From positions 54,180-118,179 of the forward strand of contig NZ_AHTH01000004.1 in assembly GCF_000245735.1 (NCBI RefSeq): DNA of 64,000 nt, given 5' to 3'. The notes below the pieces were generated by a model, which was not told where the DNA came from, made no database searches, and was given only the letters and a program-made list of their open reading frames with translations. Origin of the DNA: Alishewanella jeotgali KCTC 22429. GTDB taxonomy: Bacteria; Pseudomonadota; Gammaproteobacteria; Enterobacterales; Alteromonadaceae. This document shows positions 21,384 through 29,126 of the stretch, piece after piece; positions within the stretch are counted from its first letter, which is position 1; each line of letters starts with the position of its first letter. Position numbers and translations under genes: made by a program.

Positions 21384-21407
21384 CAGGCCGGTCACCAGAC
21401 CGGCCTG
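21384..21407. terminator. Hairpin between convergent katG and the next gene
   Basis: Perfect 10-bp stem CAGGCCGGTC / GACCGGCCTG with an ACCA loop, 17 bp after the katG stop codon and 20 bp before the stop of the opposite gene. No long T-run follows in either direction, so it may be a weak bidirectional terminator or an RNA-end stabiliser. Confidence 0.65.
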
Positions 21408-21427
21408 ATTCGTTATCATCATCTCGC

Positions 21428-22225
21428 CTAAAACTTCGGCACCTGACCTTTTGATAGCCGTTTCTGTACCGCTTCTGCCGTTAACTGTTCAACCCATTGT
21501 TGTCGGCTGCGTTCTGTGTGCACTATCGCGCCCAGATCCATTAGTTCGCCACTAAAGCTACTGATCGGATCGCCCGGGAAAAAGTAACTCAGGTAACTAC
21601 CACAGTCAGTAAATTCTTTCGGGAATAATCCCTTACCAGTATTATTGCCGGCCCGACTGCTAAAGAACTGCTCCGCACTGACATTGACTAACACACTTTC
21701 ACCAAAACCCGGCGCAATATTCACCTGCGGCTCATTCTTATAATCCCGGGCTTTCAGACAGGACATCTTGCCACTCGCTTCCCATACCGGCTGATCTTTT
21801 TGATTACGATTAAATGCCGTTGGTTGACCATAACGTGCCGTAAGAGACTGCATAAATTGCGCTGACGCCGGCTGGTTGCTCAGGATCAATCCCTTGCGGG
21901 CCACGCCAATTACCCGTACCTCGCCCACCGGACCAGAGAAGAATACCTTTAACACTGCCCCCTGATTCCCCTGCAAGGCTTCTATCCGATCTAAAAATTC
22001 CGGGCTGGGCTGCAGATTAGCGCCATCGTTGAGGTCAAACACCGTAGCAACTTCTTCAATCTGTAGCTGGGAATCAAAGGTATTAATGGCTGCCTTGACT
22101 TCATCAACCGTCATACCAAGTTTTATACCGGCAATATCCAACTGCTCTGCCGGCACTGCCTGAACCACGCTGGAAAAACAGAAAAGTAGGCTAATCGCTG
22201 ATGTTCTGAGGATTTTATGCTTCAT
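21428..22225 (-). CDS. Exported protein of unknown function
   Basis: A 265-aa protein with a clear Sec signal peptide (MKHKILRTSAISLLFCFSSV, cleavage near VQAVPA), so probably periplasmic. The segment LDIAGIKLGMTVDEVKAAI right after it is a pattern shared by several small periplasmic domains that recur in proteobacterial exported proteins; the rest is not recognised. Two cysteines (CLKARDY, DCGSY) could form a disulfide. AAGGAG lies just before the ATG. It is followed by the katG terminator hairpin and preceded by a terminator of the next minus-strand gene, so it is a single-gene unit. Confidence 0.75.
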   Translation of the reverse strand: MKHKILRTSAISLLFCFSSVVQAVPAEQLDIAGIKLGMTVDEVKAAINTFDSQLQIEEVATVFDLNDGANLQPSPEFLDRIEALQGNQGAVLKVFFSGPVGEVRVIGVARKGLILSNQPASAQFMQSLTARYGQPTAFNRNQKDQPVWEASGKMSCLKARDYKNEPQVNIAPGFGESVLVNVSAEQFFSSRAGNNTGKGLFPKEFTDCGSYLSYFFPGDPISSFSGELMDLGAIVHTERSRQQWVEQLTAEAVQKRLSKGQVPKF

Positions 22226-22305
22226 ACTGGCTCTCCTTGATGCATATTGCTGATAATGACTACCAACCGAAGCGACATCAAAACGCCAGCTCTAGTATAG
22301 ACGCG

Positions 22306-22330
22306 GAAAAGACCGCCGTATTACCGGCGG
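22306..22330 (-). terminator. Intrinsic terminator after the cupredoxin-like gene
   Basis: On the minus strand the stem CCGCCG / CGGCGG with a 6-nt loop is followed by TCTTTTCC. It lies 13 bp behind the stop codon of the gene it would end. Confidence 0.6.
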
Positions 22331-22342
22331 CATAAAATAGGT

Positions 22343-22957
22343 TTAAAATACCGGTGCCAGTTTCGGCAATTGCACTGTCGTTTGCTGTGGCTGCTGGCCG
22401 ATTTCTATCGCCAGCCTTGGCACATCCTGCTCGTTTAATAAGTCTTTATGCCAAACCCGCAAAGTATAACTTCCGGCCGGTACCTGCTCCAGCCTGGATA
22501 ATCCCTGCTGATCACTGCGGCTGTAATAAGGCGTATCCAGCGCCACCACCCAGGCAATCATTTCATCGTGAATATTGCAGCCCAGCACAGCAACGCCACT
22601 CTGGTCAAACAGCACTGGCGCCGACGGGGTACCAACATAGAGCTTAATTTCAAACGGCTTGATGGCAGAAAACGAATACACATGATGCCGCACCGTATCT
22701 TCGTTGGGAAAATATACAGCGGTACCGCGCGGGATCACCAGCACATCCGGGATAAAGGTTTTATCCTTTTGCACAATACGGGCATCGTCGACAGGCTTTA
22801 CCGCTGCACTGGCAGCAGCGGATTCTAAAAACACCACTGCCCCGGCAACCGGTTTGCCCTGCTCGTCAATTACCTGTACCTGCAACCCGGCGGCCAGGCT
22901 AACACTGCTAAATAGCAGCGCCAGCGTCAGTAGGATGGTCAGTAGTTTAAGGTTCAA
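22343..22957 (-). CDS. Exported cupredoxin-like copper protein
   Basis: The 204-aa protein has a signal peptide (MNLKLLTILLTLALLFSSVS, cleavage near SLAAG), a short Ig/CarboxypepD-like start (VIDEQGKPVAGAVVFLES) and a cupredoxin-type domain. Candidate type-1 copper ligands are His91 or His92 (VRHHVYSF), Cys127, His130 and Met133 (LGCNIHDEM), i.e. Cys-x2-His-x2-Met. Relatives are often labelled methylamine utilization protein, but no mau genes are present, so that name should not be used as a function. The only start that keeps the signal peptide is a TTG that overlaps the 3' end of the DUF4394 gene by 11 bp; there is no clear ribosome-binding site, so translation is likely coupled. Confidence 0.8.
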   Translation of the reverse strand: MNLKLLTILLTLALLFSSVSLAAGLQVQVIDEQGKPVAGAVVFLESAAASAAVKPVDDARIVQKDKTFIPDVLVIPRGTAVYFPNEDTVRHHVYSFSAIKPFEIKLYVGTPSAPVLFDQSGVAVLGCNIHDEMIAWVVALDTPYYSRSDQQGLSRLEQVPAGSYTLRVWHKDLLNEQDVPRLAIEIGQQPQQTTVQLPKLAPVF

Positions 22958-23792
22958 TGGCGATACCCGTTATCGTGGTCGGTAACTCGCCAAGTAACAG
23001 TGTTTTACCACTGGCCAGATCCACCTGATACAGGCTACTTACCGTAGCGCCTTGTTTGCTGACTGCCAACAGACCGATATTACGCAGATCGGAGATATCA
23101 AAGGCGACGTCGCTAAGTGCAGCCAAGCCCAGGCTACCCACTGTGAACAGAGTACCGGTATTGGGTGAAACAGCCGGCTCCTGGCCTTCAATACTGCCCT
23201 GAGTCACCAGCGTGCCTTGTGCCAGATCGATAGCATAATTGGTGGTGAGTTTCTCATTTTGCTGATTGTAGGTATAAGCGGCAGCGACTATCGTTGGTTG
23301 CTTATTCGCATTGACGTCGTCCGCGGCATAATGCAGCTTGGGATCGGTAAAGGCCAGCGCGCCGGTTTCCGGATGCAGGCGTAAATTTTGTCCCTGCACA
23401 TTAACGACCCGGATCCGATCTGCCGCCGGGTTAAAATCAAAACCATAAGCAGCGTCAGTCAGAGTACCTGCGGGTAATGCAGTACCAACTTTAGTCAGGC
23501 TACCGTCTGTCGTATTGATCTGATAGAGCTGGCCCTGATTTGATAAACCAAACAAAACGCCGTATGCCACCCGGTAATCAATACCAATTAACTGCTCCGC
23601 TGCAGAGAGTCCCTGCAAGGCGCGCTGCTCGATAATTTGCTGTGGCGCCTTGGCCGCAACTTTAACCAACTGCTGTTCAGCCGTTAATAACCACAGCTGT
23701 TCATTGCCTTTTAGTTCTGGCATTGCCTGCAAATAAAGGGGACTTAACAATAGCGCTGCTGCAATACTACAGGTCTTGGTTGTTACCGTCAT
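22947..23792 (-). CDS. Exported DUF4394 protein
   Basis: The ATG with GAGG 8 nt upstream gives a 281-aa protein starting MTVTTKTCSIAAALLLSP; a start nine codons earlier is less supported. A signal peptide ends near YLQAMP. The mature part is a DUF4394 repeat protein, probably a beta-propeller: recognisable pieces are LIGIDYRVAYGVLFGLSNQGQLYQINTT (shown in parts), YGFDFNPAADRIRVVN and GQNLRLHPETG. The biochemical role of DUF4394 is unknown. It overlaps and precedes the cupredoxin-like gene, suggesting a two-gene unit acting in the periplasm or outside. Confidence 0.85.
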   Translation of the reverse strand: MTVTTKTCSIAAALLLSPLYLQAMPELKGNEQLWLLTAEQQLVKVAAKAPQQIIEQRALQGLSAAEQLIGIDYRVAYGVLFGLSNQGQLYQINTTDGSLTKVGTALPAGTLTDAAYGFDFNPAADRIRVVNVQGQNLRLHPETGALAFTDPKLHYAADDVNANKQPTIVAAAYTYNQQNEKLTTNYAIDLAQGTLVTQGSIEGQEPAVSPNTGTLFTVGSLGLAALSDVAFDISDLRNIGLLAVSKQGATVSSLYQVDLASGKTLLLGELPTTITGIAIEP

Positions 23793-23866
23793 GGTTGTAC
23801 CTCGCTTTAAGAACGCCAACTGGCAGTTACACTACGGTACTGACATTTCAGCGGTTCAGCAAGGGA

Positions 23867-24580
23867 TTAGCGGCTAATCAGTCCTGCCAGCAGACCAAGC
23901 ACACCACCAAAAACCCCGCCCCAAACCACCAGCCAGCCCAGATGCTCGCGGATCATCCGTTGAATAATCTGTTTTACCAGCTCGGGGGTCAGCTCAGCCA
24001 GCCGCTGTTCAACAATTTGTTCGATCTGTTGTCTGAGCTCGGCTAATTGCTCCGGACTGTCCAATTGCGTCAACAGCAACTGGTTAAACTGCTCACTCTG
24101 ACTAATCTCAATCAGTGCGCTCTGTAATTTTTCAGTAAAGGGCTGTTGTAAGGGTTTTAGCATCGCACTGCCGCCGAACATCGACAGCATACTGCCAAAA
24201 GAAGATTGCTCCACGGCACTGACCAGCGCATTAAAGGCCGGACTGAGATCGGTTTGCCTGATTACCGGTTCAAAATCAAAGGCCCGGCTGTGTTGTTGTT
24301 TTTTCTCCGCTAAAAAGCGGTCGATATTTTCACTGCTAAAAAACTCGGTCATCACCAACTGATAGATCCCCTGCCGGAATTCCACAAAGCGCGCCGGGAT
24401 CACACCTGAGCCATACAGCAGAGGCACCCGCTCAAACAACATATGGATAGCCAGGGTATTGGTAATGGCGCCGGCCAAAGCAAACATACCGATACTCAGC
24501 AGCAGTGGCTGAGCAAGCAGCACGCCGCCCAGTACCAGCACCAAAGCCGCCCCATTAGTCAGTAGATTTTTATTCACCAT
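23867..24580 (-). CDS. DUF445 family membrane protein
   Basis: A 237-aa protein with a hydrophobic N-terminal hairpin (residues 5-50, GMFALAGAITNTLAIHMLF), a long soluble Gln/Glu-rich middle and a C-terminal membrane segment (LGWLVVWGGVFGGVLGLLAG). The phrase TNTLAIHMLFERV followed by GVIPARFVEFRQGI is characteristic of DUF445/YjiN-type proteins. Topology suggests both ends in the inner membrane with a cytosolic or periplasmic coil-like domain between. GGAG stands close to the ATG. Function unknown. Confidence 0.85.
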   Translation of the reverse strand: MVNKNLLTNGAALVLVLGGVLLAQPLLLSIGMFALAGAITNTLAIHMLFERVPLLYGSGVIPARFVEFRQGIYQLVMTEFFSSENIDRFLAEKKQQHSRAFDFEPVIRQTDLSPAFNALVSAVEQSSFGSMLSMFGGSAMLKPLQQPFTEKLQSALIEISQSEQFNQLLLTQLDSPEQLAELRQQIEQIVEQRLAELTPELVKQIIQRMIREHLGWLVVWGGVFGGVLGLLAGLISR

Positions 24581-24739
24581 GCACTCCGCTTAGCGTTGAA
24601 GATCCAGGCCGGCGATTTTATGCAGAAGTACCGCCTTTGGCAACGTTAGCCGGCACAGCATTTTGGCGTGGGCGTGCGGCTGGTCTTTCTGCCCGCAATA
24701 CGCGTATACTCAAACCATAACAGCAGTTTGGAGCCAGGT

Positions 24740-25591
24740 ATGGCCGTATTACAAAAAATTGTGCTTCTAAAAAGCCGCTTACGCAGCGCTGAACTGGCGA
24801 TAGCGGACTATGTACTGGCGAACTCAGCACAAATTCGTCAATTATCATCACAGGAACTGGCACAGGCCGTTGGCGTTAGTCAGGCTACAGTGGTCCGCTT
24901 TACGCAAAAGCTGGGTTATAAGGGCTACCCGGATTTTAAGTTTGCAATTAACGACAGCCTGCACCAGCAAACCAGCCCGAAAAGCATTAAATTGCATGGT
25001 GATATTGCGCTGAATGATAATTTTCAGGAAATGGCGCGCAAACTGCTGGCGGGTAAAATTGAAGTTCTGACCAATACCCTTAGTGCCAATGAGCAGGCCA
25101 GTATGGAGCAAGGCTGTCAACTGCTGACCCAAGCCAGACGCATTATGCTAACCGGTAAAGGTGCCTCCTTTCTGGTGGCACAGGATTTTTGCCTGAAGCT
25201 ACGCAAACTGGGGCTACAAGCCATCGCAGAAAGTGATAACCATATCCAACTGGCTGATTTAGCCCACTACAACAATAAAGATTTACTGGTGGTGATCAGT
25301 GAATCCGGTGAAACACCGGAGATGATCGTCGTCAGCCAGTATGCCAGTAGCCGTGGCATTCCGCTGCTGAGCCTGACCGGTTTTGCGCCTAATACCGTAG
25401 CGAAACTCTCAGTGCTAAATTTAAAAACCGTCGCCAATGAAAATGCCGCCCGGCTGTCGTCTATTTTGTCACGTAATGCTCAGGAGCTGGTCATTGACCT
25501 GCTGTTTATTATGCTGACGCAAAGCTCAGCACGCGGGCGCAAAATGGTCGAAGCCTCAAATCAGGCAGTAGCTGAATACCGTAAACGCTAA
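24740..25591 (+). CDS. MurR/RpiR-family transcriptional regulator
   Basis: I chose the ATG preceded by GGAG (7 nt); the reading frame stays open 24 codons upstream, but that part does not look like protein. The 283-aa product has an N-terminal RpiR-type helix-turn-helix (LSSQELAQAVGVSQATVVRFTQKLGYKGYPDFK) and a C-terminal SIS sugar-phosphate-binding domain (IMLTGKGASFLVAQDF, VISESGETPEM). Regulators of this type sense phosphosugars. The protein looks more like YfhH/MurR than like HexR. No sugar-metabolism gene is adjacent, so its target is not evident; selO follows 77 bp downstream. Confidence 0.88.
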   Translation: MAVLQKIVLLKSRLRSAELAIADYVLANSAQIRQLSSQELAQAVGVSQATVVRFTQKLGYKGYPDFKFAINDSLHQQTSPKSIKLHGDIALNDNFQEMARKLLAGKIEVLTNTLSANEQASMEQGCQLLTQARRIMLTGKGASFLVAQDFCLKLRKLGLQAIAESDNHIQLADLAHYNNKDLLVVISESGETPEMIVVSQYASSRGIPLLSLTGFAPNTVAKLSVLNLKTVANENAARLSSILSRNAQELVIDLLFIMLTQSSARGRKMVEASNQAVAEYRKR

Positions 25592-25668
25592 AGCATGCAC
25601 ACAACCTAGCCAGAGCGGGAATATCTGAGTAAACTACTCAACTATTCTGTCACTGCCTTAGAGCCGTT

Positions 25669-27123
25669 ATGTCATTATTTCAGGTTGAACATAGCTACCG
25701 AACCCTCCCTGCTGCCTGCTACGCCGATTGTGCGCCAACGCCGGTGCGCGCCCCGGCCTGGCTGGCATTTAACCAGACTCTGGCCAGCGAACTAAAGTTG
25801 CCAGAACAGTATCAGCGCACAGCTGAGGGCTTAGCGCTGTTTAGCGGTAACAACCTACCCGATTGGACATTGCCGCTGGCTCAGGCCTATGCTGGCCACC
25901 AATTTGCTAACTATGTTCCCCGCTTAGGCGATGGCCGGGCGCTGCTACTGGCAGAGCTGCGGGCCAAGGATGGTAAGCTTTACGATCTGCAACTAAAAGG
26001 CGCCGGTCGTACCCCGTTTTCACGCAGTGGCGATGGCCGCGCCCCACTGGGCCCGGTACTACGCGAATATCTGGTTAGCGAAGCCATGTATGCCTTAGGC
26101 GTACCCACCACCCGGGCGTTAGCAGCCGTTAGCAGCGGTGAGTTGGTGTTCCGTGATGAAACACTACCGGGCGCTATCTTAACCCGGGTTGCCAGCAGTC
26201 ATATCCGGATCGGTACAATGCAGTATGCCGCCAGCCAGCCTGATCCGGCTGTGCTGCCCGCACTGGCAGACTATGTGATAAACCGTCACTATCCACAGCT
26301 GTGGCAACAGGATAATCCGTATCTGGCGCTGTTACAGCAGGTAGCGGAGCGCCAGGCGCAGTTGGTCGCACACTGGATGAGCCTGGGTTTTATCCACGGT
26401 GTCATGAATACCGATAATATGAGCCTGAGCGGCGAAACCATTGACTATGGTCCCTGCGCCTTTATGGAAGCCTATCAACCGCGGCAGGTTTACAGTTATA
26501 TCGATCAACAGGGTCGCTATGCCTATCAGAATCAGCCAGCCGTTGCGCAGTGGAACCTGGCCCGGCTGGCCGAAGCCCAGCTGTCCCTGATTGACCCGGA
26601 TCAAGAGCAGGCGATTGCGCTGGCAATGTCGGTGCTGAACGCCTTTCCACAGTATTATCAAACTGCATACCGGCAGCGCTTTCGGGCCAAGTTGGGATTA
26701 ACGGCACCGGCACAGGAGGAGGCGGACGATCAGCTGATCGCCGATTTTCTTGCGTTACTGAGTGCTGGCCAGGCTGATTTTAGCCAGAGTTTTTTCGCGC
26801 TGCGCCAAGGCGACAGTGTCTATTTAACGCAGCAACTGGACAAACAACAGTTCAGTGCCTGGCAGCGGCAATGGCGGCAGCGCCTGAGCCAGCAGACTGC
26901 CGATCCGCAGGCTATTATGGCAACCGCCAACCCTTATCTGATCCCACGCAATCACCTGATCCAACAGGTGATAGACCAGGTTAGCCAGCATGGTGATTTA
27001 GCTTTGTTCCAACAATTGCAGCAGCTATGGCAACAACCTTATCTGCAATCCGCAGCAGGTGAGCCATACAGCCTGGCAGCGCGCCCGGAACAGCGCGTCT
27101 GCCAGACTTTTTGTGGTACCTAA
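25669..27123 (+). CDS. selO: Protein adenylyltransferase SelO (YdiU)
   Basis: Pseudokinase-fold enzyme that transfers AMP from ATP to Ser, Thr and Tyr residues of proteins involved in redox balance. The 484-aa protein has the family blocks YAGHQFANYVPRLGDGRA, LQLKGAGRTPFSRSGDGRAPLGP (in parts), HGVMNTDNMSLSGETIDYGP and FMEAY; the metal-binding Asn and Asp are in NTDNM and DYGP. The C-terminus, where many SelO proteins have a Cys/Sec redox motif, reads VCQTFCGT here, i.e. two cysteines spaced CxxxC. The stop codon overlaps the stop codon of the convergent permease gene. Confidence 0.95.
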   Translation: MSLFQVEHSYRTLPAACYADCAPTPVRAPAWLAFNQTLASELKLPEQYQRTAEGLALFSGNNLPDWTLPLAQAYAGHQFANYVPRLGDGRALLLAELRAKDGKLYDLQLKGAGRTPFSRSGDGRAPLGPVLREYLVSEAMYALGVPTTRALAAVSSGELVFRDETLPGAILTRVASSHIRIGTMQYAASQPDPAVLPALADYVINRHYPQLWQQDNPYLALLQQVAERQAQLVAHWMSLGFIHGVMNTDNMSLSGETIDYGPCAFMEAYQPRQVYSYIDQQGRYAYQNQPAVAQWNLARLAEAQLSLIDPDQEQAIALAMSVLNAFPQYYQTAYRQRFRAKLGLTAPAQEEADDQLIADFLALLSAGQADFSQSFFALRQGDSVYLTQQLDKQQFSAWQRQWRQRLSQQTADPQAIMATANPYLIPRNHLIQQVIDQVSQHGDLALFQQLQQLWQQPYLQSAAGEPYSLAARPEQRVCQTFCGT

Positions 27124-28043
27124 AGGATCCAGCTTTGGTAAAGTGGAATACCGATTAAGATATTAAACGGGAAGGTGATCCCGAGCGCCGCCAGCATCGA
27201 CAGACCGATATCAGCCTGCGGAATGGCGGCACGGATCGCCGCGGGTGCCGCGATATAAGAGGCACTGGCCATCAGCGTCGCAAACACCAGGGCACTACCC
27301 GCTGGCATACCCAGGATGCCGGCAACCAGCAGTCCGACACTGGCCAGCACCAACGGCGTAACCAGTGCGAAAATCATCAGCCGCCAATGCTGCCACGGCA
27401 ACGGATTACAGACCCGGGCCGTGCACAGGCCCATTTCCAGTAAAAACAGCGCCAGCATGGTTTTAAACCCACCCAGCAATACCGGGGTAATTTCCGATAA
27501 GCCCTCATTACCATAAAAGGCCCCAATCAACATGCCACCCAATAGCAGCAGCACACCGCGGCTGGTCAGGGCTTCATGTAAAATTGCCAGACCATTGGCC
27601 TTGGTGCCATTAATAAAGCGGTACAGCCAGAGCATTACCACGATAGCCGGTAACTCCAGCAGTACCAGATACAATGTGGTCTGGGCGGATAATTCCAGAT
27701 TATTCGCCATCGCAACCGCCAGCACCACCGCAAAGGTACCAGCACTAACGGAGCCATAGTGCGCGGCAATACTGGCAGCGTTGGCACTATCCAGCTTAAT
27801 CAGGCGTCTTAACAGCGGATACAGCAGCAGTGGGATCAGGGCACCACAAAATACGATTAGCGCCAGCTCCGGCAGCAGCGGCAACAAGGGTTCACCATGT
27901 AGCGCCATACCGCCTTTCAGGCCAATTACCAACATCAGTAAAATTGACAGGATTTCATAAATCGACACCGGCACTTTGAGATCGGATTTCACCAGGCCGG
28001 CAATTAAACCCAAGGCAAAAAACGCTATAACCACATCTGGCAT
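27120..28043 (-). CDS. SbtA-like sodium-dependent bicarbonate permease family protein
   Basis: A 307-aa integral membrane protein with about ten hydrophobic segments. Signature pieces of the Sbt_1 family (PF05982) are DLKVPVSIYEILSILLM, IGLKGG and AAHYGSVSAGTFAV in the first half and GMLIGAFYGNEG plus ASASYIAAPAA in the second, consistent with two inverted repeats. Cyanobacterial SbtA imports HCO3- with Na+; in heterotrophs the substrate is not established. It is divergent from a LysR regulator 123 bp away, and overlaps the selO stop by 4 bp at its own end. Confidence 0.88.
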   Translation of the reverse strand: MPDVVIAFFALGLIAGLVKSDLKVPVSIYEILSILLMLVIGLKGGMALHGEPLLPLLPELALIVFCGALIPLLLYPLLRRLIKLDSANAASIAAHYGSVSAGTFAVVLAVAMANNLELSAQTTLYLVLLELPAIVVMLWLYRFINGTKANGLAILHEALTSRGVLLLLGGMLIGAFYGNEGLSEITPVLLGGFKTMLALFLLEMGLCTARVCNPLPWQHWRLMIFALVTPLVLASVGLLVAGILGMPAGSALVFATLMASASYIAAPAAIRAAIPQADIGLSMLAALGITFPFNILIGIPLYQSWIL

Positions 28044-28166
28044 TAAGTTCTCCCCGTTCTAGAGCATCATGTAGTTTTAGTTTGTGTAAATATCGGCGCC
28101 GATCTTGCCTGCAACCTACCCTTTATGCTAATTAATAATTTAACAAATCACTATTGATAATTATCT

Positions 28167-29126
28167 ATGGACGCCCGTCATCTTAGTTTCCGGCTATTAC
28201 AGGTTTTCCGCCAGGTTGCCGAAAGTGGCAATATTACCGCCGCTTCCCGTTTACTACACCTGACGCAACCCACGGTATCATTACAACTTAAAAAACTGAG
28301 TGAAATCATTGGCGAGCCGCTGTTTGATTATCAGCAACAACGCTTACAACTGACCGCCAGTGGTGAACTGCTGTATCAGGCGGTGCTGGATATTGATGAA
28401 CGGCTATCAGAATTTAATCAGCAGCTACATCAACAGCGCCGTGGCGATGCCGGCACCATTTCGCTGGCGGTAGTCAATACCGCCCAATATCTGTTGCCAC
28501 AACTGCTGGCTGATTTTAGCCGTGACTATCCGAGGGTGGTGATCAACCTGCAGATCGGCAACCGGGCCCATATTTTAAACCGCTTTGCCCAGCAACAGGA
28601 TCACCTGTATTTATTTAGTCACCCACCCGGCGGGGAAAATGTTAAAGCCAAGGCCGTAGTCGCCAACCCGCTGTATCTGGTGGCCCCGCCCGGGCACTGG
28701 GCCAGCCGGCAAAGCGGCTTAAGTTTTGGTATGCTGCAGGAGGAACGCTTTATTCTGCGCGAACCCGGCTCTGCCACCCGCATGACCTTTGATAGCTGGC
28801 TCAGTAGCCAGGCCACTGAAATCAAATATAGTATGCAAATGGAGTCAAATGAAGCGATCCGGCTTAGTGTGATGGCTGGTCTGGGCGTAGCCTTGTTATC
28901 TGCCCATACCTTGCAGGGACAGCAACATCTGCTGTCTGTACTGGAGGTAAGCGGTTTTCCGCTGCTAAGTCACTGGTATCTGGTACGGCACAGTAATAAA
29001 CGCTTGCCGCAGGCCGCCGTCAAACTCGGCAGCTTTATTGAGCAGCAGTTGGCGCTGTGGCAGGATCCACTGCAGGCGGAAAGAAACGCTCGCCCTGGGT
29101 CGCAAAATCCTGCAACCACTGGCTAA
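28167..29126 (+). CDS. LysR-family transcriptional regulator (CbbR-like)
   Basis: 319-aa LTTR with N-terminal winged HTH (LLQVFRQVAESGNITAASRLLHLTQPTVSLQLKKL, shown in halves here) and a substrate-binding domain (VNTAQYLLPQLLADF, SVMAGLGVALLS). The layout resembles CbbR and related regulators. It is divergent from the SbtA-like permease, the classical arrangement for an LTTR controlling its neighbour. A GATAATTATC palindrome lies directly before the ATG at the place of the ribosome-binding site, and no Shine-Dalgarno sequence is seen. The last 30 or so codons lie antisense to the end of the convergent EAL gene. Confidence 0.92.
   Translation: MDARHLSFRLLQVFRQVAESGNITAASRLLHLTQPTVSLQLKKLSEIIGEPLFDYQQQRLQLTASGELLYQAVLDIDERLSEFNQQLHQQRRGDAGTISLAVVNTAQYLLPQLLADFSRDYPRVVINLQIGNRAHILNRFAQQQDHLYLFSHPPGGENVKAKAVVANPLYLVAPPGHWASRQSGLSFGMLQEERFILREPGSATRMTFDSWLSSQATEIKYSMQMESNEAIRLSVMAGLGVALLSAHTLQGQQHLLSVLEVSGFPLLSHWYLVRHSNKRLPQAAVKLGSFIEQQLALWQDPLQAERNARPGSQNPATTG

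Noticed and set aside
22343..22957. Methylamine utilization protein as function for the cupredoxin-like gene
   Set aside because: The name is commonly transferred to this family, but no methylamine dehydrogenase or other mau gene is present; only a cupredoxin-like copper site can be supported.
24740..25591. HexR as name for the RpiR-type regulator
   Set aside because: The N-terminal sequence is closer to YfhH/MurR-type proteins, and the usual neighbours of hexR (zwf, pgl, edd, pyk) are absent.
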